Positions 8,601 to 15,521 of a DNA stretch of 64,000 bases are shown in pieces (the first letter of the stretch is position 1; every line of letters starts with the position of its first letter). The notes below the pieces were generated by a model that saw only the letters and a list, made by a program, of their open reading frames with translations, ran no database searches and was not told the origin of the DNA. The position numbers were made by a program, and so were the translations under genes. Source of the DNA: DASYDU01 sp050248495 (GTDB lineage Bacteria; Planctomycetota; Planctomycetia; Pirellulales; Lacipirellulaceae); assembly GCA_050248495.1 (NCBI GenBank), contig JBFWSG010000001.1, forward strand, positions 1 to 64,000, in the 5' to 3' direction.

Positions 8601-10668
8601 CCCCACTAATACCGAGTTTGACTTCAACCGATTCGATCGTCATCGCGTTGTCGTCCGGCACCGAGAATTCCAAGTAAGGCAGACCGCGAGAATTATCTGG
8701 CGGATCATCGCCCGAAAATGGGCCGTCATCCTCGGTCTCGGGGTCGTCTTCGACGAAGTATTCGTCCCAGAAATCAATAAAGCCGTCGCTGGCGTTGCTG
8801 AGAGCCCCCGGCACCAGGAGCAGGCCCGCATCGTCCCCAGCCTTTTGAGCCGCGCGAATATTGCCAATGTTGTTGACGACGAAAGTGGAAAAAGTCAGTT
8901 CGCCGGCCCGTTCCTGGTCCAGCGTGTGCCAATTCTCGGCCATTTTTACGGCCAACGCCGCGTCCACAACGCCGTGGCCATAGCCCGTCGATTCGCTATA
9001 GACGCCGTAGCCCATGCTCACCGTGTATCCGGCGGCGTTGGTCCAGAGTTGCGTGTGATGCAGCGCGGGATCGGCGACCGGATCGTATACCTCCAGCCTC
9101 CGAAAGCCGCCCATATCGGGCGACTCACCCGCAAATGTGAATGGATCCGGATCCTGAAAGAACGATAGCTGGTTCGTCTGCCAGGTGTTGTTGGACTGAA
9201 ACGCCCCACCTCCCGAAGATGGCTCCTCGAATTGGGCATTTTGACGAGCGCTGCGGACGAGGATTTCCTGGACGTCGCGCCACGTTAGATTTGGATTCGC
9301 TTCAAGCATCAACGCAACTACGCCTGAGACAATTGGCGCTGCGGCGGAGGTGCCATTGAAGCGGGATGTATAATCTGGGTCCAGCAAGAAGTCACGGTCC
9401 AGCTCCACGCCGGCAAGGGGCAGGAAATTGTAGCCATTATCGTCGGTGAAGTCGGTGGTCACGATACCGCTACCCAATCCGGTGTCGTCGCCGATATTGA
9501 GCGCGGCATTCGACCCGGTGGGCGCGGCCACGAGCACTGCAGTGCCGATCTCGGGATATGACGTAAAAGTTCCGTCAACGTTCGAGTACATCCCGTCGTG
9601 GTCCACGCCCGTGACCGCGATCGTATATCGCGAATTGACGTACGGATCGTAGTTCGAGACATCCAAAAAGCCGATCGACTCGAACGGAGGCAAGAAGCCC
9701 GGCCCAGCGCCGTTGCCAGAGGCCCAAACGTGGATCACGCCGAGTCCATCACGTCCGAACTCCACCGAATCGCGCAACGCCTCCAGAATCCCTGGATTGA
9801 TGTTTACTGCGGTGCGAATGTCCGCCGGCCCCCAACTGTTGTTGGTGATGTCGATTTGATCGGTCCGATAACGCAGGGCGTCGATAATTGCCTGATCCGT
9901 TTGACCGAAGTCTACCAGTCGAATCGGCGCAATCGTGGCATCATAGGCGACGCCCACGCCGCCAATTCCGTTGTTGTCAGCGGCAATCAGTCCCGCCACG
10001 GCAGTGCCATGCGCGTTATTCGGATTAAACAGCGTCGGATTTGGATTGTTGTCGCCGGTGATGGCGTCAAAACGCAACGTGGTGCTGATATTTGCTGCCA
10101 AATCCGGGTGATTCAGCTGGACGCCAGAATCGATAACCGCGACGACCACGCCTTGGCCGGTGTACGGTTTCTGCAAACCCAAGCCCTGCCAAACCGGAAC
10201 GACATTAATATCTTCCCCGACCACGCCGTAAATGGGTTGCGAGTCGGGATTTCCCACCAACTGTCCCGAATTCAGCAGGTGCCACTGGCTAGCGCGCGTC
10301 GGATCGCTTGGATCGGGCAAGAACAACGGATCCGTCGGCAAAGCCCTTAAAAAAATGTCCTGCGAAGTTTCACTGCTTGTCGAGGAGGACGATGAGGCAG
10401 CGCTCCCACCGCCAGCGCCGGAATAAATCGCGTTCCACCAATCGGCCTCACGCTGCTGTTGTGCTGCCAGACCCTCCGCCGTGTTGCTCGAGAGCGTCTG
10501 AATCTGCAAATCAAGCGGCGTTGCAGAGAATAGATATCGATCCTCGAGCCGCTCAAACGTCCAGGTCTTTGGCTGACGCTTGGCGCTTGCGGCCAGCATT
10601 TCCTTCAAACCGCCGCCGAAACTGCGCTGTTTGTGGTTTCGACGATTTGCTCGGTTACGTCTCTTCAC
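5677..10668 (-). CDS. Giant secreted subtilisin-like protease with P domain, SD-type repeats, GEVED and dockerin
   Basis: 1663 residues. The basic N-terminus followed by FERLEDRYLFSA (about 38-49) is the LEDR-type motif of planctomycete exported proteins. The S8 protease domain has Asp180 (AVIDSG), His220 (NNAHGTAVAG), oxyanion Asn319 (WASGNG) and Ser441 (NGTSAAAP), so it should be active. Then follow a proprotein-convertase-type P domain (about 660-830), three Asp/Asn/Gly-rich SD-type repeats (about 840-1190), a GEVED domain (GYLNAWFDFNRDGDF, GEVEDYF; about 1205-1370) and a type I dockerin-like pair (PGDYNGDHTVNDADYAVWR and a second copy, about 1375-1440). The acidic repeats probably bind Ca2+. 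The GTG at 10668 has AAGGGG upstream; the frame stays open another 119 codons without protein-like sequence. Outer surface or medium is the likely location. Confidence 0.88.
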   Translation of the reverse strand: MKRRNRANRRNHKQRSFGGGLKEMLAASAKRQPKTWTFERLEDRYLFSATPLDLQIQTLSSNTAEGLAAQQQREADWWNAIYSGAGGGSAASSSSSTSSETSQDIFLRALPTDPLFLPDPSDPTRASQWHLLNSGQLVGNPDSQPIYGVVGEDINVVPVWQGLGLQKPYTGQGVVVAVIDSGVQLNHPDLAANISTTLRFDAITGDNNPNPTLFNPNNAHGTAVAGLIAADNNGIGGVGVAYDATIAPIRLVDFGQTDQAIIDALRYRTDQIDITNNSWGPADIRTAVNINPGILEALRDSVEFGRDGLGVIHVWASGNGAGPGFLPPFESIGFLDVSNYDPYVNSRYTIAVTGVDHDGMYSNVDGTFTSYPEIGTAVLVAAPTGSNAALNIGDDTGLGSGIVTTDFTDDNGYNFLPLAGVELDRDFLLDPDYTSRFNGTSAAAPIVSGVVALMLEANPNLTWRDVQEILVRSARQNAQFEEPSSGGGAFQSNNTWQTNQLSFFQDPDPFTFAGESPDMGGFRRLEVYDPVADPALHHTQLWTNAAGYTVSMGYGVYSESTGYGHGVVDAALAVKMAENWHTLDQERAGELTFSTFVVNNIGNIRAAQKAGDDAGLLLVPGALSNASDGFIDFWDEYFVEDDPETEDDGPFSGDDPPDNSRGLPYLEFSVPDDNAMTIESVEVKLGISGALEDLDELKITLVSPDGTFSEFNPFGADGGFIPFSVQQFDNIRPNLTGVDLGNLDVDGGTFTWTFNTVRNWGERSSDALIMDPATLEPALYEEFSNDFGQSALIPTVGEGAAYGAKGWRIFFENWSDSGFHLDSLEMVFHGNPIQAGTQRVQGAVGLDQNDDGEFNFSRYNQAIFDLDNGDVLHNRLGEVQNFLDTTQEQFASNVLVSAYKVVNGVALDDPEAQFITGDDGNYYFDLVPGEYIVRATDLSDPLATPSAKFKTDENAGFMPHYLGEWHITQDWFLAPDRVYDPNMPDHHEIKVDQDGAPVAFTDMNDQTFDYGPRYLNFLVDPGDIPPNTVVVNGSVFADLNADGVFNGDDAPASGGFFVYHDVNRNGVRDAGEDLHEVSADGSYTISVPTTASSQLAIGIVPPNPNWVATNPAGGVQSFIAGPGDQLEDVDFLFAPPQTEIPGLNQPGDILGIIFSDRNGDGIRQTSELGVAGFKVYADANENGTWDDGEIYSITASNGAYFLANVPPGTVRVDVVVPSSWSLTLPAIGYREVILPSNGTITNVRFGVLNLASADWGDLPDSYKTSAANDGPRHTITPDFSLGTLLDGEVSGVPTSDASGDDAIGGDEDGIVLLGAVSNPVGALVPGTTNAVRATLNGVGGYLNAWFDFNRDGDFNDPGEHAIVDRDLNPGIRDVTFSVPSSMVGGPIAARFRWGHSGISYFGLDGIGEVEDYFLENSVQQSVVTSLPGDYNGDHTVNDADYAVWRNSFGSTSNLAADGSGNGQVDAADYGIWRDHFGQSIAGSGSGSSGGGAGNGAASQDLPAFPSYEVSPELAAHYLSLGYVPVQMHVGLQVVTVYMMPNAASGGSGSASSVASRSLTSNADTQVNAEDDTSHDEIATFSLATEEVAVSRTHDRHGYASHRAARVDSALLVLATMSGGVDRKSDGESCDLASAWHHDDENGNSAVDLALASFEAKPKWRRSL

Positions 10669-11206
10669 GTGAGAATCCCCTTCAAAGTTTGTTCCGCAAG
10701 CTCCGTAAACGGACTCGCCACGGGGGGCCGGCTCCGAACAGCACCCCGCGGTATGGTGGCTTGTGGGCAAAAGCGCGCACGAAGTCATCCGACTCCGTTT
10801 GCGTGCTGCTTGCGTCTCCTGGAGATTCCCCCCGAGACGATGCGTTGAGCACTCTTTCCCGCCGTAGCCACGATCCAAGCCGTGGCCACTGTCACTGCAG
10901 CCACTGTCAAACTGGGACGGTTGGCACCGCGCCGACACCTGCACCCCTTGCGCACCGTTAGCACTGCACAATTCGCAAGACTGTCCCAATCCATTCATCC
11001 TACTCACGTGGAAAAACTGCGTCAAATTCTTTGTTGAACACGAGTTAGGCCAAGGAAATGCATGACAAAAATGCGTTGCGCGACCGAGATCAATCGGCCG
11101 CTATCACGCTGATCGCCCCTCGTCTCCGCGCTTGATTCGCCGGCTAACTCTTTTCTATTCCCGCATTTACGACCAAGTGCGTTTCCCGCACTTCGCGACG
11201 GCGGGC

Positions 11207-11245
11207 CAACCCACCCTCGGTGTTAACCCGGGCAGGTTGGGTGGG
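11207..11245. repeat. Perfect 10-bp inverted repeat
   Basis: CCAACCCACC (11207-11216) and its exact complement GGTTGGGTGG (11236-11245) are separated by 19 nt. It lies more than 120 nt before the BBP7 start and could be an operator or an RNA stem in the divergent region. No T run follows on either strand. Confidence 0.5.
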
Positions 11246-11319
11246 TGTTGCGGCTTTTGCCGAAACGTTTGGTTTTGACGCACATAGCGGTCCGATAGTT
11301 TTTTCCGAGTGACCCTGAG

Positions 11320-11345
11320 AGGCCGGGCAACGATGCCCAGCCTCC
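11320..11345 (+). promoter_or_regulatory. 5'-leader hairpin of the BBP7 gene
   Basis: GAGGC (11320-11324), C, GGGCA (11326-11330), loop ACGA, TGCCC (11335-11339), A, GCCTC (11341-11345): ten pairs with a single C-A mismatch. It ends shortly before the GAGGGGGG ribosome site at 11357-11364. Such leader stems often protect abundant outer-membrane protein mRNAs from decay, which would suit this gene. Confidence 0.45.
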
Positions 11346-11369
11346 ACAGGAACATGAGGGGGGACATCG

Positions 11370-12878
11370 ATGCGAATCGGACTGCTTACCATTCGTTTAA
11401 TGGCGCTGTTGGCCGCAGTCTCTGCCGGCCAAACGCTCCTGGCCCAATATGGCGGCGGCCAATCCGGTCCAAGAGCGTCCGGACCGATCCAAGCGATGTT
11501 CACGCAGCCGGTCGGCGGCGGCAATCCGTACGTCGACGCCTACGGCAATCCAGTCGTGGTGCCTGCCCAGTATTGCGGTGACGCTTGCGGCGATTGTGGC
11601 GGCGAGTGCTACGGCGATTGCTCGGGCGGCTGCGACTACGGTCAATCGTGTGATTGCTACGGCGGCGGTAGCAATTGCTACAGCGGGTGCGGAGACTGCG
11701 GCTATTATGGCTGCGGCAATTGCGGCGGACCGCGCTGGTGCGACGGCTTCCCGCACAGCGGCTGCGGTTGTGGCTACGGCGGTTGGGGCTACGGCGGCGC
11801 CTGGGAAGATCCGCGCAGCGGCACCAATCCGCCCTTCCCAGAAGACGTCGAAACCTACTCGATGCTGCCTCCGGGGCGCACGGAACAATGCGGTCCACAC
11901 TACTTCGACGTGCGCATGGAAGCGGTCACGATGACCCGCGACGAAACTTTCCGCACACCGGTCGACTTCACGTCGCTCAACGTGGCCGGCCCCATCGTGT
12001 TGTCCAGCAATCAGCTCGACTTCGACTGGGAAACCGGCTTCCGCATTATGGGGCGCTATGATTGCGGGCCGCTGAGCGTGATCGAATTCGGCTACTGGGG
12101 TATCCAGGACTGGAGTTCCACCGCTTCGTTCACGGACCCCAATCCGGTCGATCAGCAAACCGGCAACCTGTACTCGCTGTTCACCAATTTCGTCCGCGAC
12201 CCGGCGCTCGTGCCGGCCACCGTGACGCAGCCCGGCGGTGCATTGCCCTGGACCGAGCGCTCGATCACGCAGACGATCTCGCTTCAATCCGAGCTGCACA
12301 ACGCGGAATTCAACTACCGTCGTTACTGGGTCGGCTTCAACCCCAGCGTGTCCGGCACGCTGCTGGCAGGCTTCCGCTTCACACGCTTGCGGGAAGACTT
12401 CCGCTTCTCGGCCACGGGCGAAGCCTACGGTCAATACGATGAAAACATCAAGAACGACCTGGCTGGCTTTCAAACGGGTGGCGACGTCTGGCTGCACGTT
12501 CGCCAGGGCGTGCGGATTGGTGCCGAAGGCAAGGTCGGATTGATGAACAATCACTACACCTTGGACAACAGTTTTGCCACGAGCCCGGCGACCGGCGATC
12601 CGCCGACGTTTTCTGAGCACTTCGAAAAGGACCAGCCGGCGCTTACGGTCGAGGCCAGCGCCGACGTGGTCTGGGACGTGTGCCCGAGCTGGTCGGTGCG
12701 GGCCGGTTACGAAATCTTCTTCCTGAACTCGGTGCTCTTGGCGGGCGAGAATTTTAACACGGGAACGGTCTACAACGGCCTGCCCGGCGTGGACCTGCCG
12801 GAGCGGGTGCCGTTTGTGAACGACCAGGGCAACGCCTTCTACCATGGGGCCCACCTGGGTGCGGAATACACTTGGTAG
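11370..12878 (+). CDS. BBP7-type outer-membrane beta-barrel protein with a 16-Cys Gly-rich N-terminal segment
   Basis: 502 residues. A signal peptide (about 1-25, cleaved near LLAQY) is followed by a spacer and then a Gly/Cys/Tyr/Asp-rich stretch at residues 69-134 holding 16 cysteines in CGxC- and GDC-like units. The remainder (about 160-502) is a beta-barrel of alternating strands such as FDVRMEAVTMTRDE, NYRRYWVGFNPS and GYEIFFLNSVLL, closing in AEYTW, the terminal aromatic expected for BAM substrates. The body fits the BBP7 family of planctomycete outer-membrane barrels. The Cys-rich part may be cross-linked by disulfides in the envelope (inference). The ribosome site GAGGGGGG is strong, and an intrinsic terminator follows at 12914-12958. 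Confidence 0.8.
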   Translation: MRIGLLTIRLMALLAAVSAGQTLLAQYGGGQSGPRASGPIQAMFTQPVGGGNPYVDAYGNPVVVPAQYCGDACGDCGGECYGDCSGGCDYGQSCDCYGGGSNCYSGCGDCGYYGCGNCGGPRWCDGFPHSGCGCGYGGWGYGGAWEDPRSGTNPPFPEDVETYSMLPPGRTEQCGPHYFDVRMEAVTMTRDETFRTPVDFTSLNVAGPIVLSSNQLDFDWETGFRIMGRYDCGPLSVIEFGYWGIQDWSSTASFTDPNPVDQQTGNLYSLFTNFVRDPALVPATVTQPGGALPWTERSITQTISLQSELHNAEFNYRRYWVGFNPSVSGTLLAGFRFTRLREDFRFSATGEAYGQYDENIKNDLAGFQTGGDVWLHVRQGVRIGAEGKVGLMNNHYTLDNSFATSPATGDPPTFSEHFEKDQPALTVEASADVVWDVCPSWSVRAGYEIFFLNSVLLAGENFNTGTVYNGLPGVDLPERVPFVNDQGNAFYHGAHLGAEYTW

Positions 12879-12913
12879 CGCGAACCGCCTGCGGCAGAAT
12901 TGCGTCTGAAACA

Positions 12914-12958
12914 GCGGACAAAGTGCCCCGGAAATCCGGCGGCACTTTGTCGCTTTTT
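12914..12958 (+). terminator. Intrinsic terminator of the BBP7 gene
   Basis: GCGGACAAAGTGCC (12914-12927) pairs with GGCACTTTGTCGC (12941-12953) with one bulged G, and is followed directly by TTTTT (12954-12958). This is the clearest Rho-independent terminator in the window. Confidence 0.85.
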
Positions 12959-12992
12959 AACCGACAGCTCTCTTGCGATTTCGGCGGTCTGC

Positions 12993-12998
12993 TATAAT
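12993..12998 (+). promoter_or_regulatory. Probable -10 box of hflX
   Basis: Perfect TATAAT, 83 nt before the hflX GTG. A TTGCGA at 12973-12978 gives only a 14-nt spacer, so the -35 element is uncertain. Confidence 0.45.
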
Positions 12999-13081
12999 TG
13001 AGGTAACTAGTCGGCCGGCTTCGAGGGCGGAGCAAACTCATCCCGGCCGTTTCAACGAACCCATAGGAACACAGCTATCTC

Positions 13082-14449
13082 GTGAAGGACATCGAACGCA
13101 ATCAGGGCGTAGAAAGCGAGTCGGCCGTTCTGGTCGGCGTCTTTCTCTCGGATCAGCCAAACGACGACGAAGCCTTGGAAGAACTCGCCGGCCTCGCGGA
13201 AACCGCTGGGGCCGAAGTCGTCGGCCGCCTCACCCAGCGGCGCGAAGTCCCCGACGTCACCACCTACCTGGGCAAGGGCAAGCTCGAACAGCTCGAGCGG
13301 ATGGTCAAGGCCACCGACGCTTCGGTAGTGATCTTTGACAACGATCTCTCGCCGGCCCAGATCCGCAACCTGGAGCAGGCCCTCGAAGTGAAGGTGCTCG
13401 ACCGCACCGAAGTGATCCTCGATATTTTCTCGACGCGGGCGCAGACGCACGAAGCCCGCCTCGCCGTGGAGCTCGCGCAGCTCGAATACTCGCTGCCGCG
13501 GCTCAAGCGGATGTGGACCCACTTGTCCCGTATCAAGGCCGGCGTGGGCATGCGCGGTCCTGGTGAAAAGCAGCTCGAAACGGACCGCCGGCTCGTCGAG
13601 CGGCGGATCGTCGAATTGCGCGGCGACCTCGACAAGGTGTTGCGACGCAAGGAACGCGAAGTGGCCGCGCGGTCGGATAAGATGACCGTCTCGCTCGTCG
13701 GCTACACGAACGCCGGCAAGAGCACTCTCTTGAATAAGCTTACCGGCGCTCAGGAATTAGCGGCCGATAAGCTTTTCGCCACGCTCGACACGCGGACCCG
13801 CCGCTGGCAGCTTCCTGATTGGGGCCCAGTGCTGCTCTCGGACACGGTCGGCTTCATCCGCGACTTGCCTCACCGGTTGATCGCCAGTTTCAAGGCAACG
13901 CTGGAAGAAGCCCGGCAGGCAGACTTGTTGCTGCACGTCGCCGACGCGAGCAATCCCGCGGCACTGCAGCAAATTGCGGCCGTCTACCGCGTGCTGGAAG
14001 AGCTGGGGATTCGCGAGAAGGATACGATCCTGGTGCTCAACCAGGTCGACCGCATTTCCGAACCCGGTGCGCTCGATACGTTGCTGAGGAACTATCCGCA
14101 TGCAGTCCCGGTCAGCGCCAAGTCCGGCGAGGGCCTGGCCCGGCTGGCGAGCGCCGTAAGCACGTCATTGACGCAGCACTTCCTCGACGTCGATGTGGAA
14201 ACGGACGTGGCCAATGGTCGGCTGCTGGCGTATCTCGCGCAACACGGCGAGATTTTGAGCCGCACGTTTACCGGTGACCGCGTGACCGTCCACTGCCGGC
14301 TCCCGAAAAAGTATGCGGGCCGGATCTCGCCCGCGGAAGCTGCTGTGCGGTTCCACGATCTGGCCGCGACCGCCAACGGCAACGGCCGGCTGCATCTTAA
14401 TGGCCAAGCATATGACGCGGCCGACGAGCCGATCGAAGAAGTGGCCTAA
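13082..14449 (+). CDS. hflX: HflX, ribosome-associated GTPase
   Basis: 455 residues. The N-terminal HflX domain spans about 1-190, including the DVTTYLGKGKLEQL glycine motif and the GVGMRGPGEKQLETDRR loop typical of the family. The G domain follows: G1 GYTNAGKST (about 208), G2/G3 region TLDTRTRRW and DTVGFIRDLP, and G4 as NQVD instead of NKxD. HflX splits stalled or heat-damaged 70S ribosomes using GTP. The start is GTG at 13082 with AGGAA some distance upstream. The SDR gene begins 12 nt after the stop, so the two are probably co-transcribed. Its position just before the chaperone block suits a role in heat stress. Confidence 0.95.
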   Translation: MKDIERNQGVESESAVLVGVFLSDQPNDDEALEELAGLAETAGAEVVGRLTQRREVPDVTTYLGKGKLEQLERMVKATDASVVIFDNDLSPAQIRNLEQALEVKVLDRTEVILDIFSTRAQTHEARLAVELAQLEYSLPRLKRMWTHLSRIKAGVGMRGPGEKQLETDRRLVERRIVELRGDLDKVLRRKEREVAARSDKMTVSLVGYTNAGKSTLLNKLTGAQELAADKLFATLDTRTRRWQLPDWGPVLLSDTVGFIRDLPHRLIASFKATLEEARQADLLLHVADASNPAALQQIAAVYRVLEELGIREKDTILVLNQVDRISEPGALDTLLRNYPHAVPVSAKSGEGLARLASAVSTSLTQHFLDVDVETDVANGRLLAYLAQHGEILSRTFTGDRVTVHCRLPKKYAGRISPAEAAVRFHDLAATANGNGRLHLNGQAYDAADEPIEEVA

Positions 14450-14461
14450 TCAAGTTTGCCA

Positions 14462-15247
14462 ATGGCACGCCGACAGTTGCAGGACAAGCGTGCTCTCGTG
14501 ACCGGCGCATCGGGCGGCATCGGCAAGGCACTTGCCACCGAGCTGGCCAGAAATGGCGTCGACCTGGTTCTGGTCGCCCGCCGCAGCGACAAACTCGCGA
14601 TCGTCGCCGACGAAATCCGCAAACTCGGCCGCAGGGCAGAGATCGTGATCGGCGACATTGCCGATCGCGCAGTCCGCCGCGCCGCCCTCGAAAGCTCCCG
14701 TGAAAGACTCGGCGGCCTCGACATCCTGGTAAACAACGCCGGCGTGAGTGCCCATGGCCGTTTTGCCGACGCCGATCCGGACCGCTTGCGGCCGATCATG
14801 GAGACCAACTTCTTCGCGCCCGTCGAACTCACCCGCGAGGCCCTGCCGCTGCTTCGCGCGGGCCGCACGCCAATCGTCGTGAACATCGGCTCGGTACTGG
14901 GTCAGCGGGGCTGCCCCCACAAGAGCGAGTACTCGGCGAGCAAATTCGCCCTCCGCGGCTTCAGCGAGGCGCTGCGCGCCGAATTTGCACCACTCGGGGT
15001 CGATGTGCTCGTGGTCACTGCCGGCCCCACCGACACCGAATTCTTTCAGCACCTACTGGAAGAACACGGCGAACTTCCCTGGGGTGAAGGCAAGCCGGTC
15101 TCGCCCGAACGGGTCGCCCGCGCCACGGTCCGCGCCATCGCCGCCGGCCGCCATGAGATCATTCCCAGCTGGCGCGGTTGGCTGCTTTCGATCGCCAATC
15201 GCTTTTTCCCGCGAATCGTCGACCGCGCGATGGCACGCTACGGCTAG
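14462..15247 (+). CDS. Short-chain dehydrogenase/reductase (SDR)
   Basis: 261 residues with the classical SDR features: nucleotide-binding TGASGGIG near residues 14-21, NNAG near 88, and the catalytic Ser...Tyr-x-x-x-Lys as NIGSV and YSASK near 155. The Arg-containing VARRSDKL after the second strand suggests NADP(H). The C-terminal part (SWRGWLLSIANRFFPRIVDRAM) may lie on the membrane, as in acyl- or sterol-type SDRs, but the substrate is unknown. The ATG at 14462 is preferred to the TTG at 14456. It is 12 nt downstream of hflX. Confidence 0.85.
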   Translation: MARRQLQDKRALVTGASGGIGKALATELARNGVDLVLVARRSDKLAIVADEIRKLGRRAEIVIGDIADRAVRRAALESSRERLGGLDILVNNAGVSAHGRFADADPDRLRPIMETNFFAPVELTREALPLLRAGRTPIVVNIGSVLGQRGCPHKSEYSASKFALRGFSEALRAEFAPLGVDVLVVTAGPTDTEFFQHLLEEHGELPWGEGKPVSPERVARATVRAIAAGRHEIIPSWRGWLLSIANRFFPRIVDRAMARYG

Positions 15248-15521
15248 CGCCGGCCGGCAGCTTCTGCCAAATTGGCATCCGCCGGTCCCTGGCGGCCAGA
15301 GGCCGATTGTCTTAAAACATTCTCCTTACGCCACTTACGCAGCGGCGGCCTCGTCGGCACGGCGCTTGCGTTATGGGGCGATACTTGGCGGTGCGCCTGC
15401 CAGTTTTGGGTGAACGCTGGTGGAAGGAATTTGAGCCCGCAGGGTCCCACCTCGGTAAATGCACACATTTCGCACAAGACGCGAAGCATCTTCGCAGACA
15501 TCGATTTCGGAGGAGTAAATC

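Larger units (their letters stand above)
10669..11369. other. 701-nt divergent region between the subtilase and BBP7 genes
   Basis: No convincing gene is seen here. The subtilase frame continues open to 11025 on the minus strand, but that part is Cys-rich and lacks any signal or family sequence. The half nearest BBP7 holds two stem-loops (annotated separately) and a weak TTGACG (11276-11281) followed 15 nt later by TAGTTT. The region has to carry the promoters of both genes. Confidence 0.5.

Noticed and set aside
10669..11025. 119-codon upstream extension of the subtilase
   Set aside because: Cys-rich, no signal or homology, and a GTG with a proper ribosome site starts exactly before the basic planctomycete-type leader.
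11397..12854. 485-codon antisense frame opposite the BBP7 gene
   Set aside because: The Ala/Val-rich repeats are the complement of Gly/Cys codons in the Cys-rich segment; the plus strand has signal peptide, barrel and terminator.
15248..15521. CIRCE (HrcA) element upstream of groEL
   Set aside because: No TTAGCACTC-n9-GAGTGCTAA-like inverted repeat is present in the 274 nt between the SDR and groEL.
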